Positions 9,701 through 15,544 are shown, numbered from the stretch's first letter. The stretch is 19,499 bases of DNA from Dehalococcoidia bacterium UBA3254 (GCA_002362735.1 DEUU01000223.1:1-19499), one strand, 5' to 3'. The notes: generated from the letters alone by a model not told the origin. Numbers and translations: made by a program.

Positions 9701-9919
9701 GTTACCTGAATCTGCGGTGAGAAGGTCGCCGTCATAAATTATATTAATTTCTGTGTTTGCATTAAATCCGGTACCGTTCAGAGTGACCTGTGTTCCCGGA
9801 GGACCATAGGCAGGAGAACGGGTAAGGGAGCCGGCAGCCTGGACTGGAACAAAGATACTGAGGCTGATAATCAGTTCCAGTACTGTCAGTACCGCGATAT
9901 ATTTAAATACTTTGCGCAT
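6707..9919 (-). CDS. Large surface protein: IPT/TIG-like repeats, FN3-like module, TM helix, unknown cytoplasmic domain
   Basis: This predicted 1070-aa protein opens with a signal peptide (MRKVFKYIAVL..., likely cut near VQAAG at 27-30). Seven tandem modules of 86-89 residues follow (about 31-117, 118-205, 206-291, 292-377, 378-464, 465-553 and 554-641). Most carry SGxxGxxVTVxGTGF near their start and a xxFTVP strand later, as in IPT/TIG-like immunoglobulin folds. Residues 642-745 look like an FN3-type module (FRWSAA...YELQIDSDPEF...GTYYWRVKAVDAAGN). A single helix (about 746-771) with a stop-transfer RRLRQRR leads to roughly 290 residues that I do not recognise. The topology implies repeats outside and the C-terminus inside. 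ATG at 9919 is chosen, but GGAGG is 14 bases upstream across an A-rich run; an in-frame GTG at 9940 is the alternative. A strong promoter lies about 90 bases upstream. Function unknown; adhesion or surface sensing is a guess. Confidence 0.85.
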   Translation of the reverse strand: MRKVFKYIAVLTVLELIISLSIFVPVQAAGSLTRSPAYGPPGTQVTLNGTGFNANTEINIIYDGDLLTADSGNTTTNASGGFTGVVITVPDNGNSTPHTITVSTDATHTASQSFSTPKITVSPANGIAGSTVIINGTGFASGDTGIAVLFNGQAVTLTPSSPAVSAGAWSASFTVPSIAAGSYNIGAYGNNTDATYVPEVSYTLNSSASISVNKSSGNVGTSVNVNGTGFTSGETVTIKYDNTTVVPTFTLSSVTTFSKSFTIPASASDNDHTITVTGSVTAAKTASFTVSPSIALNKTSGPSGTSITVTGSGFGAGESGITVTYDGQPVGTTTTASSTGAWNTTFTVPSGAAGAHPINAYGSSTAALSSPVSFTLGAGISTNTSSGTVGSSVTVSGTGFASNEKNIVVTFDGAQANTGTVTADAQGTWTATLVIPPSAAGVSHVINAQGATTKLTSASGVTFNTQANVASSQASGSASPGSTITLTGSGFAANEKNIIISVDDNPVVSNVTADSKGNWSSPVTIPPLSSGTHSIKVNGSVTQNLSLGSLSLKVKASISILPESGPVGASVTVKGSGFGAGSQVQFAYDDDSSKFNGIRATTDASGSFTKVVTIPRSTSGAHIISVSDNQSNTDSKTFTINSNPPTLPVPASPADGETIGLTGNATPTFRWSAAVSESAVSYELQIDSDPEFSNPIVDKTNLNNTRCTLSKAEALPQGTYYWRVKAVDAAGNASDWMAPWTIKSGVMSMAVLILIIMAAVAVLAVAAYFLIIRRLRQRRVSAGAAMPEIVVPEVVNAEYRTIESEDSARRRALPWRLALPQAPQQPKGTKSLSSEDQARLKVIIDFAKSLPLIEPGNNTDWLIDLAENDGGNSGSSTLYSQLLKDEIQVRYEPAWMKHPTFMDLQVLLEGQPILQDLNSYIESVNHTAAESIRLLQDIYKDTNGESGVDILNSGGWAFVSAVYTDTVSWFLGKYLREPSDRDYSVKPDGQSPDGMDMFDLFGEQNTPFAGPLVRATAEQNTANFRTLHLKLRRSYRNNDKARDVVGMITQLDVQRSRLLNAFSQFNRLNT

Positions 9920-10007
9920 TTTTTTTGCTATTTCCTCCACATCCTTATCTAACCTTTTCCTCTACGATTTACTATAACCTTTAAGGATAACAGCATTAAT
10001 CGTCACG

Positions 10008-10036
10008 ATTATATCCCAAATATGAATGTTAATCAA
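10008..10036 (-). promoter_or_regulatory. Promoter of the surface-protein gene
   Basis: On the minus strand a perfect -10 box TATAAT (10013-10008) lies exactly 17 bases from a -35 box TTGATT (10036-10031, four of six consensus bases). Transcription would start near 10001, giving a leader of about 80 bases to the ATG at 9919. Confidence 0.7.
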
Positions 10037-10198
10037 TCCTGTTTATACTTCAGGTTTCTGAGTAATGAAGGTGTTTTTTCATAAAGGACGAATTAACGCG
10101 TACTATAATACCGAATATTATCAGCTAATTATTAAGAATTCATTAAGTCCTTTGACCCGCCATTCTTAGCTAAATATTATAATGCGCGGGAAACAACA

Positions 10199-10230
10199 AA
10201 AAGAGAAGATACATTTGTACCTTCCCTTTT
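10199..10230 (-). terminator. Rho-independent terminator after the small CxxC-CC gene
   Basis: Arms of 14 bases (10217-10230 and 10199-10212) pair around a four-base loop. Two positions pair only as G-U in the minus-strand RNA and would be A-C mismatches in the plus-strand RNA, so the structure is strand-specific. It ends in a T-rich run on the minus strand. It lies about 73 bases after the stop of the 92-aa gene. Confidence 0.75.
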
Positions 10231-10303
10231 CTATGAAATCTCCGCTTCAATAAAGGGAATATATATAAGTCGCAATAATGAGACCGGGTTTAGTAATCAG
10301 AAA

Positions 10304-10582
10304 CTATTTTGCAGCAGCCTTAACTTTGCGAGCTTTCGGCTTCATAGGCTTATCGCAACAAATAATTTCCTCAGCTTCGATAACATCCCCGCACTCATCC
10401 ACCGTTACCGAGAAACCGCAAACCTCACAGGTTAGTGAATCTCCCTTATTGATTTTCCTGGCGGATGCAGTCCCGGACGCCGGTTTCCTGGCGGTGGCTT
10501 TGGAGACCGGATTCTTTTTTGCTGCAGCGACGGGTTTAGTAGTAGTGGCTTTTTTCTCTTTGGCTTGTGTTTTTTCTGGCAT
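10304..10582 (-). CDS. Small protein: Lys/Ala-rich basic tail plus desulforedoxin-like CxxC...CC module
   Basis: The protein has 92 residues in two parts. Residues 1 to about 45 are rich in Lys, Ala, Thr and Pro, resembling the basic tail of histone-H1-like proteins. Residues 50-81 read LTCEVCGF... then IICCDKPMK, with Cys52 and Cys55 as CxxC, Cys75 and Cys76 adjacent, and an extra Cys64. This pattern resembles the rubredoxin-type metal site of desulforedoxin and the N-terminal domain of desulfoferrodoxin (CxxC then CC before PM). A basic KPKARKVKAAAK tail follows. ATG at 10582 has AAGGAG eight bases upstream. The module suggests Fe or Zn binding, and the tails suggest nucleic-acid binding; both are inferences. 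No superoxide reductase domain is present. Confidence 0.8.
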   Translation of the reverse strand: MPEKTQAKEKKATTTKPVAAAKKNPVSKATARKPASGTASARKINKGDSLTCEVCGFSVTVDECGDVIEAEEIICCDKPMKPKARKVKAAAK

Positions 10583-10606
10583 TTTCTTCGCTCCTTTTTA
10601 ATTGAG

Positions 10607-10636
10607 AATGTCTTTAATTACATTATATTAGACATT
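10607..10636. promoter_or_regulatory. Inverted repeat around the -10 box of the small CxxC-CC gene
   Basis: AATGTCT (10607-10613) and AGACATT (10630-10636) are perfect 7-base inverted arms. Between them, on the minus strand, is TATAAT (10627-10622), the only good -10 box upstream of the gene starting at 10582. A -35 match is not evident. The arrangement would suit an operator or an activator-dependent promoter. Confidence 0.4.
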
Positions 10637-10683
10637 TTTACTTTAAGTGTGAATTAGCGAAGAAATTTATCGGATCCCACCCG

Positions 10684-11334
10684 TTATTTCGGACTTCCCA
10701 TCAATATCCAGGAGATATGATTATGGTCCTCTGAAGAACGCCTCTCGCGAAATTCTCGCTCAAACAGGGCACTGATATTGAGAAAATTGAAATCAGCTTC
10801 CAGCTCTGCCCGATCACTAAGATGAATATAATGGCTATCAAAAAAGGTGTTGGGTTCATTTTCCACCGGCGTCCCTTTGCCAAAATGCTGTGGGTCACGC
10901 ACCGAAAAGGTACTGAGAAAAAAGACTCCATCCATTTTCAAACAGCGTTTTACAGTCACCCTCAGTTTGGCTCTTTCATCCGGGTTTAATAGCGGATATA
11001 GATTAGAGGCAAGAATCACATCGTACTTATCATTGACCTGGCTGAATTCATAGCACAGAAATTCAATCTTCTTCTCGGTTTCTCCAGTAATCGATGACCT
11101 GGCCATTTCAACGGCTTTCTCAGAATTATCCAGACCCAGAATATGACACGGAAGGTTCTGTGCCAGAAAAACTGCATCGCGCCCGTAGCCGCACCCGAGG
11201 TCCAGAATAAAAATATCCGGATTGTCTTTAAAGTGACTGCTTTGCTTCAGATAATTTCCGGCGTACAGGGCCAGTTCACTGGGTTTATCTCCCCAAATTT
11301 TATTATTAGTACTGTATTTATTGTTCCAGGTCAT
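10684..11334 (-). CDS. Class I SAM-dependent methyltransferase
   Basis: This 216-aa protein has the Rossmann-type methyltransferase motif I FILDLGCGYGRDAVFLA (about 42-58), an acidic end to strand 2 (LGLDNS), and a motif IV-like region DVILASNLYPLL. Its general form is close to small TehB-like or Methyltransf_25 proteins, but the substrate cannot be named. ATG at 11334 has AGGA eight bases upstream. It starts 31 bases after the stop of the homocitrate-synthase-like gene on the same strand and may share its transcript. A link in function between the two is not evident. Confidence 0.85.
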   Translation of the reverse strand: MTWNNKYSTNNKIWGDKPSELALYAGNYLKQSSHFKDNPDIFILDLGCGYGRDAVFLAQNLPCHILGLDNSEKAVEMARSSITGETEKKIEFLCYEFSQVNDKYDVILASNLYPLLNPDERAKLRVTVKRCLKMDGVFFLSTFSVRDPQHFGKGTPVENEPNTFFDSHYIHLSDRAELEADFNFLNISALFEREFRERRSSEDHNHISWILMGSPK

Positions 11335-11365
11335 TTTTACAATCCTGTTTTTTCATTAAAGGCAG

Positions 11366-12604
11366 TTAGCCTAAAGGTGTAAGGGTAAGTAGTTTCTTCG
11401 CGATCTCCGGATATCTGGCAATAAAAAGCAGTTCGTCCTCAACCAGTGGTTTATGAGATTCAACGTTGGCATAGCGCGCCAGTTCCAGAACCTCATTGGC
11501 TTCTTCTCTGGTCTCAAAGCAGACTGACATCTTACCCATGAGATGACTGAACCCGGAAATGCCGCTGTATTGACCCGAACAGATTTCCCGGCCGGTTTCC
11601 ACCAGTTCAGGTTCTCCTCTCCCGAGCTCTTCGAATCCATACAGTTCATAGTTTTGGGGATCTTTCAGGACACCGTCTGCATGGATGCCCGAAGCATGGG
11701 CAAAAGCATTGGCTCCAACTCCAGGCTGGTTAATAGGAATCGGCAATCCAAACGCATAAGCCGCGAATTTCGCCAGTTTATAAGCTTTTTTCAACTTCAG
11801 CTTATCGCCAATTTCATAGTTTTCTGCAAAGTCTTTAGATTTAAGCGCTGCCAATATCACGGCTACAAGATCAGCATTTCCTGCCCGCTCGCCGATACCG
11901 TTAATAGTGGTATTAATATAGACATCCTGTCCACCATCCAGGGCTCCCTTGGCCCCTGCCAGAGAATTGGCGACGGCCATCCCCAGGTCACCATGACAAT
12001 GCACCTCGAGCGGTATTCCCACCGCCTCAGCCAATTTTTTCATTGTTTCGTATATCGTAAAGGGATTATCATAACCCAAAGTATCACAATAGCGCATTCT
12101 GTCAGCGCCTTGAGCTTTGGCTGCCAATCCGAACTTAATCAGAAACTTCAGGTCCGTCCGCGATGCGTCTTCCGCATTCACGCCGATGGATTCACACCCC
12201 AATTTTTTAGCGGCAACCACTGCTTCTGCCATTTCATGGATCACATCGTTATCTGTCCTTTTACCCTGAAACTTACCCTTAATCATTTGGGGAGAAGTAG
12301 ATATCGAAAGATTTAAATGACGGATTTCGGGGACCATTTTAAAGGTTAACTCCACATCCGGAACGATAGCCCTGATCCAGCCCGCCAGCCGGATCGGTTT
12401 GAGAACTCCCATCTGTGCCAGTTCCAGGTTAGCTCTTAAGTACAGAGACTCATGGCGTGTGGTAGGAAATCCAAACTCTGATTGAAAAACCCCCATTTCA
12501 TTCAAATACATATTAATAAGAGTCTTTTCAATTTTTGAAAGTCCCAATTTAGCGGTCTGCACGCCGTCCCGGTTAGTAACATCCAAAAAATAGATTTTAG
12601 GCAT
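11366..12604 (-). CDS. Homocitrate synthase / Re-citrate synthase-like enzyme (HMGL-like family)
   Basis: This 412-aa protein belongs to the isopropylmalate/homocitrate/citramalate synthase family, which condenses acetyl-CoA with a 2-oxoacid. TIM-barrel signatures are present: NRDGVQ at 11-16 (metal-binding Asp13), HCHGD at 202-206 (metal-binding His202 and His204), NGIGERAGNADL (235-246) and HASGIHADG (303-311). It lacks the C-terminal leucine-binding domain of LeuA, and its length fits homocitrate synthase (NifV type) or the related Re-citrate synthase of anaerobes. Without nif or lysine genes nearby, Re-citrate synthase, as known from Clostridium kluyveri and Dehalococcoides, is a reasonable candidate, but substrate choice is not proven by the sequence. 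ATG at 12604 has GGAG nine bases upstream. It is first in an apparent operon with the methyltransferase. Confidence 0.85.
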   Translation of the reverse strand: MPKIYFLDVTNRDGVQTAKLGLSKIEKTLINMYLNEMGVFQSEFGFPTTRHESLYLRANLELAQMGVLKPIRLAGWIRAIVPDVELTFKMVPEIRHLNLSISTSPQMIKGKFQGKRTDNDVIHEMAEAVVAAKKLGCESIGVNAEDASRTDLKFLIKFGLAAKAQGADRMRYCDTLGYDNPFTIYETMKKLAEAVGIPLEVHCHGDLGMAVANSLAGAKGALDGGQDVYINTTINGIGERAGNADLVAVILAALKSKDFAENYEIGDKLKLKKAYKLAKFAAYAFGLPIPINQPGVGANAFAHASGIHADGVLKDPQNYELYGFEELGRGEPELVETGREICSGQYSGISGFSHLMGKMSVCFETREEANEVLELARYANVESHKPLVEDELLFIARYPEIAKKLLTLTPLG

Positions 12605-12669
12605 TTTTCACTTGCTCCAACAAATTTCAGTCATTTTTGTTTTATCAGAGTAGGGTCCAGGATAGAAAA

Positions 12670-12698
12670 ATCATAGCATCACGGCCTGCTTTTAGCAA
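12670..12698 (-). promoter_or_regulatory. Candidate promoter of the citrate/homocitrate synthase-like gene
   Basis: On the minus strand TATGAT (12675-12670, five of six consensus bases) lies 17 bases from TTGCTA (12698-12693, four of six). The predicted start, near 12663, would leave a leader of about 60 bases. It sits just after the oxidoreductase-operon terminator. Confidence 0.5.
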
Positions 12699-12705
12699 AC
12701 TACAT

Positions 12706-12736
12706 AAAAATCAGGGGGGCTTTTTGAGCCCCCCTG
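12706..12736 (-). terminator. Terminator of the oxidoreductase operon
   Basis: A perfect 9-bp GC-rich stem (CAGGGGGGC at 12712-12720 pairing with 12728-12736) closes a seven-base loop. On the minus strand it is followed by ATTTTTATG. It lies 22 bases after the stop of the ferredoxin gene. A second, overlapping pairing of AAAAATCAG (12706-12714) with CTGATTTTT (12746-12754) could form instead or extend the structure. Confidence 0.85.
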
Positions 12737-12758
12737 GAGATATTCCTGATTTTTGATT

Positions 12759-13091
12759 TTACTTTGGAGTGAACAGCACGGTGTGGGGCTTCTTTTCCAT
12801 GATCTTGGCCAGTTCGGCTACGGTTCCGTAGTACATCACCGATGCCTGGCAATGCTTCACACAGGCAGGCAATTCACCTCTCCTGGTCCTGGCGGCGCAC
12901 AGGTCACAATAAGCGGTAGTGAAAGGAATATAGTCAATCCTGATCCTCTTATCCGGCATTTCGGTGATAATCTCGTTCAGATGAATCCCGCCCTTTCCTA
13001 CCGGATAATCATGTTCCTGTTTGCAGGCCACCTCGCAAGAACGGCAGCCGCTACAGTATTCATAATCAATCATTAATGCTTTTCTTGGCAT
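12759..13091 (-). CDS. Two-cluster 4Fe-4S ferredoxin subunit of the oxidoreductase
   Basis: The protein has 110 residues and eight clustered cysteines. The first group is C13-x2-C16-x2-C19-x3-C23 and the second is C62-x2-C65-x11-C77-x3-C81, enough for two [4Fe-4S] clusters. It resembles a shortened version of the electron-transfer (beta) subunits of DMSO-reductase-family enzymes, which commonly hold four clusters. ATG at 13091 has AGGAAGGA just upstream, and the gene begins 11 bases after the catalytic subunit ends, so the two are cotranscribed and probably form one complex. No Tat or Sec signal is visible, which places it in the cytoplasm. Confidence 0.88.
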   Translation of the reverse strand: MPRKALMIDYEYCSGCRSCEVACKQEHDYPVGKGGIHLNEIITEMPDKRIRIDYIPFTTAYCDLCAARTRRGELPACVKHCQASVMYYGTVAELAKIMEKKPHTVLFTPK

Positions 13092-13102
13092 TTCATCCTT
13101 CC

Positions 13103-15337
13103 TTAATTCTTAATTTTCACTATCCGGCAGAGGCTGGTTTTATAAGCTCCCCCACCAAATCCGGAGCGGCTCTGGGTCCCCATCGGGACCAGTTGATTGC
13201 AGTTATGCTCCCAGTTTTTGAACAATCCGGCTGACTCTCTGGCGTCGGCCTCGGGTATCCACCATCCATGGCCCACTGAAACGACCTTCGGATGAGCCGT
13301 GGGAGTAACCTGGGCTTTAAATTTGGCGCTGCCATGATTATTTTCGGCCATTACCCATTCGCCATCCACGATGCCCAAATCCTGGGCGGTCTGGGGATTG
13401 ATCTCAATCACGGGGTCCGGAACAATCTCTCTCAACCAGGGTACCATGCGGTGCTCGGAATGGAAGAATACCGGCACGCGTCGGCCGCTGGCGAATATCA
13501 AAGGATATTTCTCCCAGAGGTCAGGTGTAGACGCAGGGCTCTCAGAAGCTTCGACGAAGTAAGGAAGGGGATCCAGTCCCCAGTTCTTATAATTCGTCGC
13601 ATAAAGCTCTACCTTACCGCTTGGAGTATTAAATCCGGGTTTACCATCCTTTCTCAAGAGACCTCTCTCAAAACGATGATAAGGTACGCTGGGGCCCTCT
13701 TTTGGAGCATACCAGCTACCCCTGGCTGCCAGTTCATCATAAGTGATGCCGGCAGGTTTAAGTCTATCATCGATCAGGTCTTTCACTTTCCTGAAACGAA
13801 TCGGATTGGTTGTCAGCCGATTAGCCATCTCCAGGTTGATTTCCCAATCGGACTTTGTATCACCGGAATCAACCGCTTTGACCATATTGGTCAAAGGCCA
13901 CCACCAGTTGCGGAAGCTCTCTTTTTCTCCCAGGACCGCAGCCGGCAGGAAGATATCAGCCAGGGCTATACTGGTCGGAGTCTGGATAGTATCCACCACG
14001 ACTACGAAGTCCAGGTCTTTCATCGCTGCCAGGTGTCTCCTGGGGTCACCCGCCTGACCGCCGATCGGGTTAGAGGTTTGAATCCAGGCCGCATGAATCT
14101 TGTAAGGCTTTCCGGTTTCGAGTTGTTCAAGCAGTACATCCGGCTGACCCCATCCGCGGAAACCCTTGACCATCGGGTAACGGTCGCAGCCAATTCTTTT
14201 CTCATTCAACTTTTTGACCATTTCCTCACCGTAGAGATCGGTCAACTCCTGGGAGCTAAAAGGATAAGTGGTGACACCAAAAGCCGCTTTGGCGAATACC
14301 TGTCCACCGGGAATATCAAGATTTCCAGTAATGGACCACAGATGCGCAATGGCTTGAGCTACTACAGTCCCTTGAGGATTGCCATCAATCGGAACTCCCC
14401 AGTGAATAGCGGACGGTTTGCTCTGAGCATAAAGGCGCGCCGCACGAACCAGGTCTTCCGTTTTGATCCAGGCAATCGCAGCCATCTTTTCCGGCGGATA
14501 TTGCTGGACTCTTTCTTTCAGCTCGTCAAAACCATAACACCATTTATCGACGAATTCTTTATCATAGAGATCTTCATTAATAATGACGTTCAACATGCCA
14601 AGAGCGATAGCCCCGTCCGTACCCGGACGGTTCTGCAGATGAATTTCAGCACGGCTGGCCAGCCAGGTTACCCGCGGGTCGATCACGATCAGTTTAGACC
14701 CTCTCTTCATGCAATCCACAATCCAGTGTCCGAAGAAGCCATCGAAACAGCCATTGACGGGATTTTGCGCCCAATTGATAATGACGTTCGGTCTAACCCA
14801 CTGTGGATCGTTATAGCGCTTCTCCAGAAATTGAGAGCAGTCTGCCATCGTATAATCGCCATTAGTGACGAACATAGCGCCCTGTCTCGGGGTATAGCAG
14901 GAATGGCCAGCCAGTCCAATCTGTACCCAGTTTGGGCTGCCGTAAGCATAACACAGATAAGTGATAGGACCGCCGATATCCCGGCCGGTCCCCTGTCCAA
15001 AAATAACAGATTCAGCGCCATACTTATCACGAATTTCCTTAAGACGCTTTTCGCAGATATCAAAAGCTTCTTCCCAGGTAATCTGTTCCCATTTCCCTTC
15101 GCCGCGGGCGCCTACCCTTTTAAGGGGATGACGGACGCGATTAGGATGATACATGTACTGGGTTAAAGCCAGCCCTTTGGGGCAGACTCTACCCTGGTTC
15201 CAGGGATGACACTCATCTCCCTCGACCTTGATTAATTTGCCGTTTTCGACGATGAGCTTAAAACCGCAGCCTCCGTGCGAACCGCAGCCAGGAGACCAGG
15301 CCGTAGTATTAACTACCTTCCTTTTGCCGTTACTCAT
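13103..15337 (-). CDS. Molybdopterin oxidoreductase, acetylene-hydratase-like branch (catalytic subunit)
   Basis: This 744-aa protein is a DMSO-reductase-superfamily enzyme with a bis-pterin Mo or W site. It carries an N-terminal Fe-S motif, pterin-binding segments (VIDPRVTWLASRAEIHLQ; NTPSGKVELY; GHGWW near the C-terminus) and GHSCYTP, whose Cys147 fits the CxxP metal-ligand position. Features such as YGSPNW, LYDKEFVDKWCYGFDELKERV and SGKVELY...LDPLPY recall acetylene hydratase and its relatives more than nitrate or formate enzymes. The Fe-S motif is unusual: C18-x5-C24-x27-C52 with Ser20 and His21 where Cys12 and the catalytic Asp13 of acetylene hydratase fall, so acetylene hydration itself is unlikely. 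No RR signal is present, so it is cytoplasmic. ATG at 15337 has GGAGG four bases upstream. Its substrate is unknown. Confidence 0.88.
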   Translation of the reverse strand: MSNGKRKVVNTTAWSPGCGSHGGCGFKLIVENGKLIKVEGDECHPWNQGRVCPKGLALTQYMYHPNRVRHPLKRVGARGEGKWEQITWEEAFDICEKRLKEIRDKYGAESVIFGQGTGRDIGGPITYLCYAYGSPNWVQIGLAGHSCYTPRQGAMFVTNGDYTMADCSQFLEKRYNDPQWVRPNVIINWAQNPVNGCFDGFFGHWIVDCMKRGSKLIVIDPRVTWLASRAEIHLQNRPGTDGAIALGMLNVIINEDLYDKEFVDKWCYGFDELKERVQQYPPEKMAAIAWIKTEDLVRAARLYAQSKPSAIHWGVPIDGNPQGTVVAQAIAHLWSITGNLDIPGGQVFAKAAFGVTTYPFSSQELTDLYGEEMVKKLNEKRIGCDRYPMVKGFRGWGQPDVLLEQLETGKPYKIHAAWIQTSNPIGGQAGDPRRHLAAMKDLDFVVVVDTIQTPTSIALADIFLPAAVLGEKESFRNWWWPLTNMVKAVDSGDTKSDWEINLEMANRLTTNPIRFRKVKDLIDDRLKPAGITYDELAARGSWYAPKEGPSVPYHRFERGLLRKDGKPGFNTPSGKVELYATNYKNWGLDPLPYFVEASESPASTPDLWEKYPLIFASGRRVPVFFHSEHRMVPWLREIVPDPVIEINPQTAQDLGIVDGEWVMAENNHGSAKFKAQVTPTAHPKVVSVGHGWWIPEADARESAGLFKNWEHNCNQLVPMGTQSRSGFGGGAYKTSLCRIVKIKN

Positions 15338-15395
15338 TAGTCCTCCAAGCTCCTTTCCAAATTCATTTCCAGAGTTTTTTTCGCAAATTCCTTCC

Positions 15396-15424
15396 AGTAT
15401 AAGACAAGTCTGATACTATGGGAA
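15396..15424 (-). promoter_or_regulatory. Candidate promoter of the oxidoreductase operon
   Basis: On the minus strand TATACT (15401-15396, five of six consensus bases) lies 17 bases from TTCCCA (15424-15419, four of six). The leader to the ATG at 15337 would be about 50 bases. Confidence 0.5.
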
Positions 15425-15464
15425 TTCGTTTTAATAATACACCTTTAGGTCAAAAAAGTGAAAT

Positions 15465-15481
15465 TTGTCACGATGTGATAA
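15465..15481. promoter_or_regulatory. Short dyad TTGTCAC-GAT-GTGATAA, possible CRP/FNR-family site
   Basis: Seven-base arms with one mismatch flank a 3-base centre; the inner TCAC/GTGA is perfect. The half-sites recall those of the CRP/FNR family, but the spacing is shorter than the usual four or six bases, so the assignment is weak. It is centred roughly 80 bases upstream of the predicted starts of both divergent operons. Confidence 0.3.
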
Positions 15482-15484
15482 TTG

Positions 15485-15521
15485 CATCGAATTTACCTAG
15501 ACTGGCTAGGTAAATTTGATG
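15485..15521. promoter_or_regulatory. 37-bp near-perfect dyad between divergent operons (likely operator)
   Basis: Sixteen-base arms (15485-15500 and 15506-15521) match at 15 of 16 positions around a 5-base ACTGG centre; the inner 11 bases of each arm (AATTTACCTAG and CTAGGTAAATT) are perfect. No T-run follows on either strand, so it is not a terminator. The right arm overlaps the possible -35 box of the ABC-transporter operon. A regulator-binding site controlling one or both operons is the simplest reading. Confidence 0.6.
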
Positions 15522-15544
15522 TTCAATCTTATATGCAATAGACT
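15516..15544 (+). promoter_or_regulatory. Weak candidate promoter of the ABC-transporter operon
   Basis: TTGATG (15516-15521) and TAGACT (15539-15544) are 17 bases apart, each matching four of six consensus bases. The -35 box lies in the right arm of the 37-bp dyad. The leader would be about 35 bases. Confidence 0.3.

Larger units (their letters stand above)
9920..10303. other. Intergenic region upstream of the surface-protein gene
   Basis: No gene was found in this AT-rich gap. It holds a minus-strand promoter for the surface-protein gene (10008-10036) and a minus-strand terminator (10199-10230) for the small gene that precedes it, so the two genes are probably separate transcripts. A plus-strand TTGACC (from about 10152) with TATTAT 17 bases on is present but has no plus-strand gene after it. 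Confidence 0.6.

Noticed and set aside
6740..9830. Long repetitive region considered as a DNA repeat array
   Set aside because: Periodicity is about 260 bases and keeps reading frame and protein motifs; it is explained by tandem IPT/TIG-like domains.
10152..10180. Plus-strand TTGACC-17-TATTAT promoter-like pair
   Set aside because: No plus-strand gene or RNA structure follows; the area is a minus-strand terminator region and AT-rich enough to give such matches by chance.
11543..12316. 257-codon plus-strand open frame opposite the citrate/homocitrate synthase-like gene
   Set aside because: Antisense shadow of a gene with intact catalytic motifs; no ribosome-binding site or domain seen.
13292..15166. 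624-codon plus-strand open frame opposite the oxidoreductase
   Set aside because: It is the antisense shadow of a well-supported gene; its translation has no recognisable domain.
13103..15337. Naming the oxidoreductase an acetylene hydratase
   Set aside because: The catalytic Asp next to the second cluster cysteine is replaced by His and the cysteine itself by Ser, so only family-level likeness is claimed.
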